Below are positions 16,139 through 25,286 of a DNA stretch of 36,812 nucleotides, piece by piece. The first letter of the stretch is position 1, and each line of letters begins with the position of its first letter. The notes below the pieces were generated by a model. The model worked only from the letters and a program-made list of their open reading frames with translations, did no database searches and had not been told where the DNA came from. The stretch spans positions 1 through 36,812 of the forward strand of contig JAGYLJ010000007.1 of the NCBI GenBank assembly GCA_018401295.1, in the 5' to 3' direction. Both the position numbers and the translations under genes were made by a program. This DNA is from a bacterium. Lineage in GTDB: Bacteria > Patescibacteriota > Minisyncoccia > Phycocordibacterales > UBA12079.

Positions 16139-18466
16139 TTAATTTGTTACATTTGCTCTAACCATCCCTATTTTTTTTAATAAATAGTCTCTAAAATTTG
16201 TGAATTCTGTTTTTTCGTAGTCCATTGATTCTTTAAGAATACTATTAAGTAACCCTAATTTTTTAGAATTATCATCAATATATTCAGCTGCGTTAACTGC
16301 TGATGTGAAATTGGATACAGGGTCTTCAGCAATTCTTGCTAAACTCAAATTAACCTCTACTATTTTAGGGTAATTATTGACTTTTAGGGCTTCCGTAAGA
16401 GTATTTTTTAGATTTGTTTTTGTTTCTTCTAGTAACTTTTGTGCTTCTGCAAGTTTACTTTCCATTCCTTTTACAATATCTCCTTGTTGGTCTGCATCAT
16501 GAGTTAAATTCGCCCACTCTTCATGACTTTCTGGGTTGTTTGCATGGAAATCATCAGCAGCATTTCCCATTGTTCCAAGTTGGATTTTTGCTTCTGCTAA
16601 ATCGGCTTGGGTTTTGTAAACATCGGCAAGTGTTTTATCAATATTTGTTTTTACTTCTAAATATTCTGGGGTCTGACTTACGTATTCATGAGTTTGGTCT
16701 GGTATAACTTTTATTTTTGGAATTTCAGTATCAGGTTTCCAACCTTCTATACGTTCTATTGTTTCGCTACTTAAACCTTCTGCGTGGTCAATCAATCCTT
16801 CTCCTTTTATTGTGCTGTTTTTTAGAAGTTCATGGATTTTATCCATGTTAATTTTGTCTCCGACTTTAAGTGAACCGACTTTACCAGACTCTATTCCATA
16901 TTCTTTTGGATTTCCTTCTATTTCTTTAATTAGATTAGCAATAACATTTCGTTTCATTCCTTTTCCTTCCAGCTCTTTAATTTCTGGCATACTTTCCCTT
17001 AAGATGTCCCATAAATTGTCTCCTTTCTCAACCGTATATTCTCCTAGTTTTGCTTGTGCGTCTGTGATGACCTCTTTCCCGTCAACTTCGCTCTCAAAAC
17101 TAAATTCTGTGTTTGCGTTATTATCAAAATCAACAATAGATTCCTCTCCTGGAACTTTAATATCTATTGTCTCTGTTGCTCCTGGTTCAACAGATTGGAT
17201 TCCAATTCCACTCTCGGGGCCAGATTTATCTCCAGCCCAGTCAATTACTCCACCTAATTTTGTTGTAGCCCATTCCCTTGCAGAATCTGGGATAAGTCCC
17301 ATAAAAGCTTTTCCTGCTAACCCAGAACCAACAAACGCTCCTGCTAATCCAGCAACAGCATAACGCTTAAACTTCTGTTTTCCCTTTCCTCCTTCTAACT
17401 CAAACAGTTTTTCATCTAATCGCGCATCACTATTTTTAATGTTATCCATTAGCCCGTTGACTAATTTGATTGTTTCTTTTTCATCTCTTTTTTCTTGCCT
17501 TCTTTTTATTAAACCTTCTAAACCTACAGCGGTGGCTGCACCACCCAAAGTTTTTTGAAGTGTTTTTAGTGATATTACTCCAGCACCTAAAGCTGCTCCT
17601 GTGGCTCCTCCAGCAAAACCAGCTGCTAAACCACCAGTTAGTAATCCAGCTGAGATTAATAGTTTTTTACTTAAAGGCATTTTTCGGTATCCTTCAATAA
17701 CTTTGCCAGCAAATTTCATCATTTTTTCTTTCTTCCCGTCTTCCCCTTTCGCTTCCAATTCCAAGTCTTTTTTTTGGTTGTATAGATAGTTAGCTTCCAA
17801 TACAATTGTTGCTTTTGCAATTTCTCTCATTTTTTCTTCTAACAGCTCAGTCTTCTTTTTTTCGGGTATTTTTTTTTCATTTACTTCTTTTTCTGCTTCA
17901 TCATACATTTTATTTCTTGAGTTTCTTATCTCTTTTAGGTAGTTTTCTTTCTTTATTTTTAATTCAGGAGTTTCCTCTGGTTCTGTTCGGAGTCCTAGTG
18001 CTGCTCTGATTTTCTTCATGCGGTTATATTTACCTGATTCAACACCAATGATTTTTATGTATTCTTCGGCATAAATCCTTCTGGCGTCATTTAAAGGTCT
18101 TAAAACATCTTCCTCTTTATTTTCGTCACTTCTTTCTGTAGTAGTTGCCTCCCCTTCATTAATAGGTGTTGTTTCTGAAGAGTCTTCTGTTTTGGAAGAT
18201 TGTTCCTCAAACTTTACTTGTCTCTTTTCCCACTCTTCTTCTAATTTTTTTTCATCTAATTCAGCTCCGCTTTGCACAAATTCTTTTCCATTTTTTTCTG
18301 TTTCTTTTATTAAATAATCCATCGCATTTCCTTGTTCTTCAGCTTCTTCTGATTTTGTTTTCCCCGTTTCCCAATTAATTTTATTTATCTCCTCATCATT
18401 CCTTTCAGAAAGAGTAGGATCCTCCCCCTCTGTCCCTTTTGAGTTAGTTGGTATTTTTTCGCTCAT
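16139..18466 (-). CDS. Large membrane protein with LysM-like domain, secretion-associated
   Basis: 775 aa. Residues 1-120 are Glu/Thr-rich and disordered. About 120-260 is a charged helical region. Two glycine/alanine-rich hydrophobic segments follow (about 270-310, LLISAGLLTGGLAAGFAGG, and about 370-390, YAVAGLAGAFVGSGLAG). A LysM-like domain at about 478-550 reads YTVEKGDNLWDILRES through LKVGDKI, suggesting peptidoglycan contact. The C-terminus is coiled coil (about 610-700). There is no signal peptide, so the membrane segments must place the LysM outside. It lies between the VirD4-like gene and the 105-aa gene; function unknown. Confidence 0.65.
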   Translation of the reverse strand: MSEKIPTNSKGTEGEDPTLSERNDEEINKINWETGKTKSEEAEEQGNAMDYLIKETEKNGKEFVQSGAELDEKKLEEEWEKRQVKFEEQSSKTEDSSETTPINEGEATTTERSDENKEEDVLRPLNDARRIYAEEYIKIIGVESGKYNRMKKIRAALGLRTEPEETPELKIKKENYLKEIRNSRNKMYDEAEKEVNEKKIPEKKKTELLEEKMREIAKATIVLEANYLYNQKKDLELEAKGEDGKKEKMMKFAGKVIEGYRKMPLSKKLLISAGLLTGGLAAGFAGGATGAALGAGVISLKTLQKTLGGAATAVGLEGLIKRRQEKRDEKETIKLVNGLMDNIKNSDARLDEKLFELEGGKGKQKFKRYAVAGLAGAFVGSGLAGKAFMGLIPDSAREWATTKLGGVIDWAGDKSGPESGIGIQSVEPGATETIDIKVPGEESIVDFDNNANTEFSFESEVDGKEVITDAQAKLGEYTVEKGDNLWDILRESMPEIKELEGKGMKRNVIANLIKEIEGNPKEYGIESGKVGSLKVGDKINMDKIHELLKNSTIKGEGLIDHAEGLSSETIERIEGWKPDTEIPKIKVIPDQTHEYVSQTPEYLEVKTNIDKTLADVYKTQADLAEAKIQLGTMGNAADDFHANNPESHEEWANLTHDADQQGDIVKGMESKLAEAQKLLEETKTNLKNTLTEALKVNNYPKIVEVNLSLARIAEDPVSNFTSAVNAAEYIDDNSKKLGLLNSILKESMDYEKTEFTNFRDYLLKKIGMVRANVTN

Positions 18467-18508
18467 AATAATTTTGTTAGTTAATAATTTAATTAATAAT
18501 GATTCTTA

Positions 18509-21250
18509 TTAAGAATTATATCGAGATATTATGTTTTTTTCCACCACCTCTCTTTCGGTACCGTATTTTAGACTACTGAGTTCTTTTAGTTGTTCAGCTA
18601 TTTCTGGGTTGCCTCTTTGAGAATCGACGGTTCGAATATTAAAAGGGGTCTGGGGTTGCCCATTAGCTAAAATTTTGAGGTAGGCTTCTCTGTTGTCTAA
18701 ATTGGCAATATCTTTAGCTTCAAAAGTTGGTTCAAATTGTTTAGCGAGATATTCCGCGTCGTCATTTGAAACTCGGAAGACTGCCATGGAACCGACGTTA
18801 CCGAAGACAGAGTTTTTAATTCCTTCGTCTAGTTGGGCAATAAATTGGTGTGCCATATTTAGGGATAATTTATATTTTCGTGCCTCAGATAAAATAACGG
18901 AAATAGATTCAGTTGTAACATTTTGGAATTCATCAATATATAGGTAGAAATTGGGTGGTGGGGTGCTGGCGTCAACTCGGGAAAGAGCTGCCATTGTAAT
19001 TTTTCCGACGATAATTAGTCCTAGTAGATGAGAGTTAATCTCACCTAGGCGTCCTTTACTTAGGTTGACTAGCAAAATTTTCTTCTGATCCATTATTTCT
19101 CTAAAATTAAAGGAAGATTTTCCTTGGGCGACAATCGGTCGCATAAAGTCATTACTTAAAAAGACATCAAATTTATTGGTAATATATGGAATCATATTTT
19201 TCAGAGAAAGATCACCCTCGCTTTTTTCTGCAATTTCTCTCCAGAACTGAACAACAGTTAGGTTTTTACATTTAGCTAGTTTTTCTTTTCTAAACTCAGC
19301 GTTAGACAAGACTTTAGGGATGTCTAATAAAGTGCCTTTATCTGCTGGATCATCTATCACTAATAGAACAGCATTTCTGAAATACTGTTCAAACATTGGC
19401 CCACCAGATGTCTTCATATCAAATAATTTATTAAAGATAGATAACATTTCATTTACCACAAAAGTTTTTTGTTCGGGATGATTAGCATCATATTCCAACA
19501 TATTCAAACCCATAGGATACTCCATGTTGGCTGGGTCAAAGTAAATAACATCCTCGTATCTTTCTCGGGGAATATTGGCTAAAACAGTCTGGATGTCGGA
19601 TCCGTGGGGATCGATGTAACAGACTCCTTCGCCGTTTTGGATATCCTGAGCAATCATATTCATTAAGAGGCCAGTCTTACCTGTTCCTGTTTGCCCAATC
19701 ACATAAAAATGGCGTAATCGATCTTCTGGTCCGATGTAGATATTACTTTCCATATTGTGGTAAGTATTAGTTCCTAGTAGTGTACCCTGTTTTGGTAGAT
19801 ACATAGGAGCTGGAGCGGTTTTAGCTTTGGTATGTTTAAGCTGGTGGGACGCTTTCATCCCAGTGTTAGGTAGATGGAATATCGTGGTAATCTCCTTGAG
19901 ATTGAGAGGAATGATTTGTTTTTTATTAAATCCTCGGAACGAAAAATCATGAAGGAGTTTTTTTAGATTACTTTTCTTTAATTCCTTGAAAACGATTTTA
20001 TTACCATTTGAATTTTCAAATTGGTTAAAAGAGGCTTCCATGTCGGCTAAAATATTATCAGCCCGGTCTTGAGTTTGAGCAGAACTAACTAAGCGGATAT
20101 TGGTTTGGATAATAGGACTAGCAATTTTAGTTTTTATGTTTTCCACCAACTCATCATCAATGGTCGGGTTGGTGTCCTTGATTTTTGAAGAGCTAAGGAA
20201 GATATCTTTAAACGACTTCGTTAAACCTCCTGCTAATGTTTCTGGAATATCCAGAGCTTTTGATGGAGAGTCTCCTTTTTGAATTTTTGTAAGAGCTTCT
20301 TTATATTTTTGATTGTAGGAATTTTTTTCAGAATTAAAAATTATTTGAATAGCTGCTCCCTCTTCTTTGTTTATTTTTGAAAATGAACTGAGAACAATAT
20401 TAAGTGGGTCATAGTCAAAATCGTCGTAGGTTTTGAGTGGATAAACTGGTTTTTTGGCTAAGGATAACTGCGAACCAGCAAAGGCATAATTTTCAGTGAA
20501 AATATTATAATCATCTTTAGCTTCCTCTACCCTGGCTTCTGAAAAAATAGATAAAATTTGTTTTTCAAATAGATCTTCCTTGCCGCTTGGAATAGAAATG
20601 TAGAAAACAACCTCATCCTCATTATTAGCTATGGCGATTTCTAAACTAAAATAATTAGTATATTTATTTTTACTATCGGACACTGATAACATTCCTGCAT
20701 AGAATTGTTCCATTAGAGAAATTAATTCCTTGAGAGTTTTTTCTGGTGTCTCTCCGTTGTTGGGTAAAGAAACTTCATAGAGAGTCATTTTAAGTATTTC
20801 AAAGAGTGGAGATTTTTCTGGAAGATTTTTAATGGAATGACCTTTTTTAATATATTGAACTAGAAAGCGATGAAAATCATCTTCAAGAGCAGAGTCTCCT
20901 GTTTGCTGGAGGACGGTTAGAGTATTTTTAATTCCTTGCTCTTCGAGTATTCCTAAAAGTTCCCCAATTTTTTCATCACTGGAACGAGGTTCTAAATCAA
21001 GCACGATAGCCTCAGTATTTTTTTCATTGATGCGATGTCCTTCTGTCAGTATCTCTTGAGGTTTAACTTCTGCATATTGTTGGAGAGTTTCCTTGGTGAC
21101 TTCTGCTTGGCTCTCTTGTTTCTCCAGACTAGAGCCTCTCAGAGCTTCTTCTTTTAATTTTATTTGTTTTTTTAAAAAATTTAATTCTTCTTGCGGTGAA
21201 TTAAATTTACCAATACCCTCGAATAGGTTTTGTTCAGGTAGTTTTTCCAT
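18509..21250 (-). CDS. VirD4/TraD-like type IV coupling ATPase
   Basis: 913 aa. The C-terminal half is a P-loop motor: Walker A VIGQTGTGKTGL (about 517-528), then CYIDPHGSD, the conserved DPANMEYPMGLNMLEY, Walker B YLYIDEFQN (about 767-775), and the SEARKYKLSLNMAHQF sensor region. The N-terminal half is mostly soluble with a long domain of unknown fold. Coupling proteins hand substrates to the VirB4 channel, here encoded 7 kb away. A -10 box 7 bases before ATG 21250 fixes this start over an in-frame GTG at 21298. No clear N-terminal membrane anchor is visible, unlike classical VirD4. Confidence 0.87.
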   Translation of the reverse strand: MEKLPEQNLFEGIGKFNSPQEELNFLKKQIKLKEEALRGSSLEKQESQAEVTKETLQQYAEVKPQEILTEGHRINEKNTEAIVLDLEPRSSDEKIGELLGILEEQGIKNTLTVLQQTGDSALEDDFHRFLVQYIKKGHSIKNLPEKSPLFEILKMTLYEVSLPNNGETPEKTLKELISLMEQFYAGMLSVSDSKNKYTNYFSLEIAIANNEDEVVFYISIPSGKEDLFEKQILSIFSEARVEEAKDDYNIFTENYAFAGSQLSLAKKPVYPLKTYDDFDYDPLNIVLSSFSKINKEEGAAIQIIFNSEKNSYNQKYKEALTKIQKGDSPSKALDIPETLAGGLTKSFKDIFLSSSKIKDTNPTIDDELVENIKTKIASPIIQTNIRLVSSAQTQDRADNILADMEASFNQFENSNGNKIVFKELKKSNLKKLLHDFSFRGFNKKQIIPLNLKEITTIFHLPNTGMKASHQLKHTKAKTAPAPMYLPKQGTLLGTNTYHNMESNIYIGPEDRLRHFYVIGQTGTGKTGLLMNMIAQDIQNGEGVCYIDPHGSDIQTVLANIPRERYEDVIYFDPANMEYPMGLNMLEYDANHPEQKTFVVNEMLSIFNKLFDMKTSGGPMFEQYFRNAVLLVIDDPADKGTLLDIPKVLSNAEFRKEKLAKCKNLTVVQFWREIAEKSEGDLSLKNMIPYITNKFDVFLSNDFMRPIVAQGKSSFNFREIMDQKKILLVNLSKGRLGEINSHLLGLIIVGKITMAALSRVDASTPPPNFYLYIDEFQNVTTESISVILSEARKYKLSLNMAHQFIAQLDEGIKNSVFGNVGSMAVFRVSNDDAEYLAKQFEPTFEAKDIANLDNREAYLKILANGQPQTPFNIRTVDSQRGNPEIAEQLKELSSLKYGTEREVVEKNIISRYNS

Positions 21251-21257
21251 AATAATA

Positions 21258-21286
21258 ATTATACAGGATTCATTTTTTATTGCATA
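21258..21286 (-). promoter_or_regulatory. Promoter of the VirD4-like gene, leaderless type
   Basis: Minus strand: weak -35 TATGCA, 17-base spacer, perfect -10 TATAAT at 21263-21258, then 7 bases to ATG 21250. Confidence 0.6.
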
Positions 21287-21384
21287 TTTCTTATCCACAA
21301 ATTATTTTTTAGGGAGTTGACTGGGGAGGTGGAATTGGTAAAATTAAAGAGTTGAATTATAAAATATTAGAAGGAATAAAAGCG

Positions 21385-21412
21385 TTGACTTTTTCCTTTA
21401 TTAACATATAAT
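21385..21412 (+). promoter_or_regulatory. Promoter of the M23 peptidase gene
   Basis: TTGACT at 21385-21390, 16-base spacer, TATAAT at 21407-21412. It implies a 5' leader of about 107 bases, unlike the leaderless promoters of neighbouring genes. The leader ends in AGAGGG, 9 bases before the GTG start. I saw no known riboswitch in it. Confidence 0.7.
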
Positions 21413-21525
21413 TCAGCGGTGGTTAGTAAAGTTGGTAGATGTGACAGAATGGTTAAAAATTAACATTTAGGCTTATTTTACTTAAGAAAAAAGATCCTAT
21501 TTTACCCGGTAGAGGGCTAAAACAG

Positions 21526-22593
21526 GTGACAAAATCAGTTTTTAAACAACTTTTAACAAGTAGTACTATATTTAGTATTCTTTTTGTATCTACCCTCTTA
21601 AATACCCCTTTTGTAGCTAATGCAGGGGTTTTTTCTTTTGTTACCGGTTTATTGACAGGAAAAGAGGAGTTTTTGAGGGATAATAATAGCGATAATTCTC
21701 AAAATATGGCTTTATTAAAGGCTGTAGTGAGTTTCAACCCTAGTCCTTCCGTAGGAGGTGGTGGGACGACTATTGATGGATCAGCTCTCGTGGCAGAGTC
21801 TGGCCCTTCTGGAACTATGGCGAATATTGGAGATAGGCCAACTTCAGACAGAATTGCTACTTATATAGTCAGAAAAGGCGATACTTTAGGCCAAATTGCT
21901 GATATGTTTGGTGTGACCGTAGGGACAATTTTTTGGTCAAATGATATAAAACAAGGGGATTTAATAAAAGAAGGTCAGGTTTTAAGTATTTTGCCTATAA
22001 GTGGAATTAAACACACTATCGTAAAAGGTGACACTTTAGCCAGTGTGGTTAAAAAATATAGCGGAGATTTAAAAGAAACGTTGCAGTATAACGCTTTATC
22101 AGACGAAAGTGTCTTGGCAGTAGGCGATGAAATTATTATCCCAGGAGGAGAAACTCCGATACCTAAGGCTGTAAAGGCCTTAGGCATGGAAGAACTTATA
22201 CGTTTGAACCAGGTGAATGTTCGGGGTACCGGGGGGCCTGATTATTCTAGTTATTATATTAGGCCAATTATAGGAGGTAAGATTTCACAAGGATTACATG
22301 GTTATAACGCTGTTGATTTTGCAGTCCCTCTTGGTACCCCTATTTTTGCAGCTGCTTCGGGTGAGGTTATTATATCTAAGGATAATGGTTACTGGAATGG
22401 TGGTTATGGTAACTATGTTGTTATTAAACATGATAATGGGACACAAACCCTTTATGCACATAACAGTAAGAATATTGTTTGGGTCGGTTCCCAAGTAGTC
22501 CAAGGACAAGTTATTGCTTATATTGGTTCAACCGGGCGCTCAACTGGACCCCATGTCCACTTTGAGGTGCGTGGTGCTAAAAATCCTTTTTAA
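21526..22593 (+). CDS. Secreted LysM-M23 peptidoglycan endopeptidase
   Basis: 355 aa. Signal peptide 1-33 (cleavage after ANA). Two LysM domains: 112-157 (YIVRKGDTLGQIADMFGV to GQVLSIL) and 163-206 (HTIVKGDTLASVVKKYSG to GDEIIIP). M23 metallopeptidase domain 243-355 with zinc ligands H258, D264 and H345 (GPHVHFE) and the catalytic YAH histidine H312. It cuts peptide cross-links of peptidoglycan, for growth or to open the wall for the secretion apparatus. GTG 21526 is chosen as start because AGAGGG precedes it by 9 bases. It is transcribed away from the divergent VirD4-like gene. Confidence 0.93.
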   Translation: MTKSVFKQLLTSSTIFSILFVSTLLNTPFVANAGVFSFVTGLLTGKEEFLRDNNSDNSQNMALLKAVVSFNPSPSVGGGGTTIDGSALVAESGPSGTMANIGDRPTSDRIATYIVRKGDTLGQIADMFGVTVGTIFWSNDIKQGDLIKEGQVLSILPISGIKHTIVKGDTLASVVKKYSGDLKETLQYNALSDESVLAVGDEIIIPGGETPIPKAVKALGMEELIRLNQVNVRGTGGPDYSSYYIRPIIGGKISQGLHGYNAVDFAVPLGTPIFAAASGEVIISKDNGYWNGGYGNYVVIKHDNGTQTLYAHNSKNIVWVGSQVVQGQVIAYIGSTGRSTGPHVHFEVRGAKNPF

Positions 22594-22628
22594 ATAAATT
22601 CGGAGATTTTTATTTTTATTGAAAAATA

Positions 22629-22662
22629 AAAAAACCGTGGGTGTTAGATATCCACGGTTTTT
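22629..22662 (+). terminator. Terminator of the M23 peptidase gene
   Basis: AAAAAACCGTGG / TCCACGGTTTTT hairpin followed by a T-rich stretch, 36 bases behind the stop codon. Confidence 0.88.
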
Positions 22663-22682
22663 GTTTTGTAAATGATTTTGTA

Positions 22683-22876
22683 TTAGATAGATATTTTTTT
22701 ATCAACTAATCGATGTTTATAAGTTAGCCCACCTGCTTCAGGCCCACACCATTCAATAGGATCACTGGCAGTCGGGATATAAGCAACTTTAAGATTTTTT
22801 TACGGTCAGTAAACTCTTGAAAGGCTTTTTCTAAAGTTGGATTGGAAATGCCGCTGGATGTAAGGAGTAATTTCAC
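22683..22876 (-). pseudogene. Frameshifted, truncated remnant of a peptidase E-like (S51) gene
   Basis: Reading from GTG 22876 gives VKLLLTSSGISNPTLEKAFQ and then EFTDRKKI. This is the N-terminal pattern of S51 / class I glutamine amidotransferase-like peptidase E proteins. After an A-rich run the frame shifts. The next frame continues KVAYIPTASDPIEW, also family-like, then GPEAGGLTYKHRLVDKKISI and a stop. The family is about 200 aa; only about 64 codons remain and the Ser-His active-site part is lost. An overlapping short ORF (22806-22940, starting MNKQHFNTQIIEF) may be a second remnant or a fusion product of the decay. Confidence 0.7.
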
Positions 22877-22951
22877 ACATTGAGTATGTCAAATTTTTTT
22901 TGAATTCAATAATCTGTGTATTAAAATGTTGTTTATTCATTTTTTTTGAAT

Positions 22952-22977
22952 AATTAGTGCAGTTAACTGCACTAATT
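22952..22977. promoter_or_regulatory. Operator-like 26-bp perfect palindrome (copy 1)
   Basis: Perfect dyad with half-site AATTAGTGCAGTT, centred on GTTAAC. Its central AGTTAACT is the core of the E. coli trp operator. It lies downstream of the TrpR-like gene and upstream of the decayed gene at 22683-22940, which it probably once controlled. Confidence 0.75.
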
Positions 22978-23033
22978 TATAAATAAGTTGTAATTTAAAA
23001 TTAGAAAAATTTTAAACAAGGATTAAATAAAAA

Positions 23034-23474
23034 TTAATTTAGATCTTCTTGGATATCATATTTCCCATACAGCTCATCTAAAAACTTCCATCTACCCTTT
23101 CCGACAATTGGAGGCATTCCCATTCTGAGCACAATATCCATTTCTGTCCAAAAAGTTTTCCTGTTTTTCTTTTGCTTAACTATTTCTAAAATATTTTCAT
23201 ATTCTTCTAAATCAATTTTTATGGCCATTTTCCTGATTGTAGCAATACTTACATTTAAAACTTTATGGATACGATACCATGACATTTTTTCGTATAACAT
23301 AAAAATAATTGAAAACCTTTTGGCTAAAACAACTTTTTCAGAATAGGTAAGTAATTCACCCAAAAAATAATTGATTGAATTTTTAGTATTTAGATTATAA
23401 ATAGTTTCAACTAGCCGATCGTTCATCTTATTGAAAACGCTATCCTCTAATTTCTTTTTTGAAATATTTACCAC
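23034..23474 (-). CDS. TrpR/YerC-family DNA-binding regulator
   Basis: 146 aa. The central part matches the Trp-repressor-like fold: FLGELLTYSEKVVLAKRFSIIFMLYEKMSWYRIHKVLNVSIATIRKM, where the last 25 residues form the helix-turn-helix. The N-terminus adds 30 residues and the C-terminus about 50 (FWTEMDIVLRMGMPP). It is longer than TrpR or YerC (about 100 aa). The GTG start lies 6 bases after TATAAT, so the mRNA is leaderless. Palindromes with a trp-operator core lie on both sides, and one overlaps its promoter, so it very probably represses itself. The ligand is unknown; no trp genes are nearby. Confidence 0.85.
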   Translation of the reverse strand: MVNISKKKLEDSVFNKMNDRLVETIYNLNTKNSINYFLGELLTYSEKVVLAKRFSIIFMLYEKMSWYRIHKVLNVSIATIRKMAIKIDLEEYENILEIVKQKKNRKTFWTEMDIVLRMGMPPIVGKGRWKFLDELYGKYDIQEDLN

Positions 23475-23480
23475 ATATAA

Positions 23481-23521
23481 ATTATAACATAATTAGTGCA
23501 GTTAACTGCACTAATTATGTT
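23481..23521 (-). promoter_or_regulatory. Promoter and 36-bp perfect palindromic operator of the TrpR-like gene (copy 2)
   Basis: Minus-strand -10 TATAAT (23486-23481), then 6 bases to GTG 23474. A perfect 36-bp dyad at 23486-23521 contains the same 26-bp core as copy 1. It covers the spacer and -35 region, so bound regulator would block RNA polymerase. Confidence 0.8.
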
Positions 23522-23565
23522 GAATTATGTTGGTTGGTGTCCTGCCATCTTTGGGTAATCCATTT

Positions 23566-25119
23566 CTATAAAAGATTTTTGGGTCGGTATTGGAGGGCTT
23601 CTAGAATATGGTTAGAAGTTATTTGACTTTCTCTTTCTATGTCTGCGATGGTTCTGGCGAGTTTGATTATCTTATGATAAGCACGAGCAGATAAACCTAG
23701 CTGTGAGGCTGACTGGTTTAGAATAGTTTGAGTTTGTTTGTCTAGTGTGATGAGATTCTCGATATCTTTAGCGGACATATTACTATTGGTATTAGTTGTA
23801 GAATTCTTAAATCTTTCTTTCTGAATTTTTCTAGCATTGGAGACTCTTTTTTGAATGACGTCAGTTTTTTCCGAGTTACTATCTTTCTGTGAAAGTTTTT
23901 CATGTTTGATATTAGAAACTTCCACCCACATATCTATTCTATCGACAATTGGTCCGGAGATTTTTCTTTGGTATCTAAGCAAAGAAGATGGTGCACAGGT
24001 ACATTCTTTTTCTGTTCCATAATTTCCGCAAGGGCAAGGGTTCATGGTGGCAATTAAAATAAAATCGGCAGGAAAAGTAGTTGACCCTTTTGAACGAGAA
24101 ATATTTATTATACCGTCTTCTAACGGTTGGCGTAGTGCTTCAATAGCCCGTTTTTCAAATTCTGGAAATTCATCAAGGAAAAGAACTCCTTTATGAGCCA
24201 TCGTGACCTCTCCTGGTTTTGGTGTCGTCCCTCCCCCGACGAGAGAAATATAAGAGGCCGTGTGATGAGGGGAACGAAAAGGTGGGTGGGTAATTAATTC
24301 ACCTTTCAATAGACCTGCCACAGAATGTATAGAAGTGGTTTCCAAGATTTCTTCAAAAGAAAGAGGAGGTAAAATATTACAAAAAGCTTTGGCTAACATC
24401 GTTTTGCCTGTGCCTGGTGGTCCGTACATAGCAATGTTGTGACCTCCTGAAGCTGCAATTTCTAAACCACGTTTGGCCATTTCTTGACCTCTAACATCTG
24501 CAAAATCAATTAATGGAGTTGAATCGGAGGAGTTGATTTCTGTTTGTGGTTGTGGTTTTAATTTTTTATCAATGAGACCCTCTGGTTCTTTTAGGTTTTC
24601 ACTTTTTAGGTGGTTAATTAATTCAATTAAATTTTTAACACCGAATATTTTTATATTATCAATTAAAGCTCCTTCTTTAGCGTTTGCTAAAGGTAAATAA
24701 ACTTCTTGGAATCCTTTTCTTTTGGCTTCCCTCACTAAAGGAAGTGTTCCGTCAATTTGACGAAGTTGGCCATCCAGGGTCAGTTCGCCTAGAAATATTT
24801 TTTTAGTTGAGTCAAAATCAATTTCTTCTGAAGCTAGAAGATAAGCGATGGCTATCCCTAAATCAAAATGAGGGCCCTCTTTCTTAATTTTAGATGGAGC
24901 AAGTGAAGCGATAACTTTTTGGTTTTTTTCTTTAGGTGATTTGAAACCACTATTTTTTATAGCTGCAGATACTCTATCTTTGGATTCTTCAACTGCTTTA
25001 TCAGGGAGCCCAACAATAGAGAAAGCATTAAGTGTGTTTTTAGAAATATCTATTTCAATATCAACGATATATGCTTTAAGCATATTTATTTGGGCTGAAT
25101 GTACTTTAGAGAAATACAT
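23566..25119 (-). CDS. comM: YifB/ComM-like Mg-chelatase-type AAA+ ATPase
   Basis: 517 aa, full length. N-terminal Lon-like/ChlI domain (about 1-170, SIVGLPDKAVEESKDRVSAA), AAA+ core with Walker A MYGPPGTGKTMLAKAF (about 230-245), Walker B VLFLDEFPEF (about 312), four cysteines in MNPCPCGNYG...CTC (about 355-372), and the C-terminal Mg_chelatase_C region with LGLSARAYHKIIKLARTIAD. ComM is a hexameric helicase that promotes branch migration during natural transformation. In this setting it may work with DNA taken up by the cell. Start ATG 25119 fits the family's usual N-terminus. Confidence 0.93.
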   Translation of the reverse strand: MYFSKVHSAQINMLKAYIVDIEIDISKNTLNAFSIVGLPDKAVEESKDRVSAAIKNSGFKSPKEKNQKVIASLAPSKIKKEGPHFDLGIAIAYLLASEEIDFDSTKKIFLGELTLDGQLRQIDGTLPLVREAKRKGFQEVYLPLANAKEGALIDNIKIFGVKNLIELINHLKSENLKEPEGLIDKKLKPQPQTEINSSDSTPLIDFADVRGQEMAKRGLEIAASGGHNIAMYGPPGTGKTMLAKAFCNILPPLSFEEILETTSIHSVAGLLKGELITHPPFRSPHHTASYISLVGGGTTPKPGEVTMAHKGVLFLDEFPEFEKRAIEALRQPLEDGIINISRSKGSTTFPADFILIATMNPCPCGNYGTEKECTCAPSSLLRYQRKISGPIVDRIDMWVEVSNIKHEKLSQKDSNSEKTDVIQKRVSNARKIQKERFKNSTTNTNSNMSAKDIENLITLDKQTQTILNQSASQLGLSARAYHKIIKLARTIADIERESQITSNHILEALQYRPKNLL

Positions 25120-25128
25120 AGTAAAAAA

Positions 25129-25158
25129 TTTTTAATTTTATAATTTTTAATTTTATAA
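25129..25158. repeat. Perfect tandem duplication of a 15-bp A/T unit
   Basis: TTTTTAATTTTATAA occurs twice in a row just upstream of the comM start. The surrounding 25120-25286 is A/T-rich and holds no gene; related A/T phrases repeat further on (AAAAATTACTAAAT twice near 25250-25275). Confidence 0.85.
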
Positions 25159-25286
25159 ATAATGTTTAAATATTTAGTTTTTAATTTTTTTAACAAAAAT
25201 TTATGAAATAAATTTCATATTTAAAAATTATAAATTAGAAAATTATTTAAAAATTACTAAATTAAAAATTACTAAATAACCTCTGG

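Noticed and set aside
16414-18378. Several long plus-strand frames opposite the LysM membrane protein gene
   Set aside because: They are antisense shadows with leucine/phenylalanine-rich nonsense composition and no start signals.
21290-21298. Second DnaA-box match (TTATCCACA) before the VirD4-like gene
   Set aside because: In 37 kb of this composition about one chance match on either strand is not surprising; no cluster is present here.
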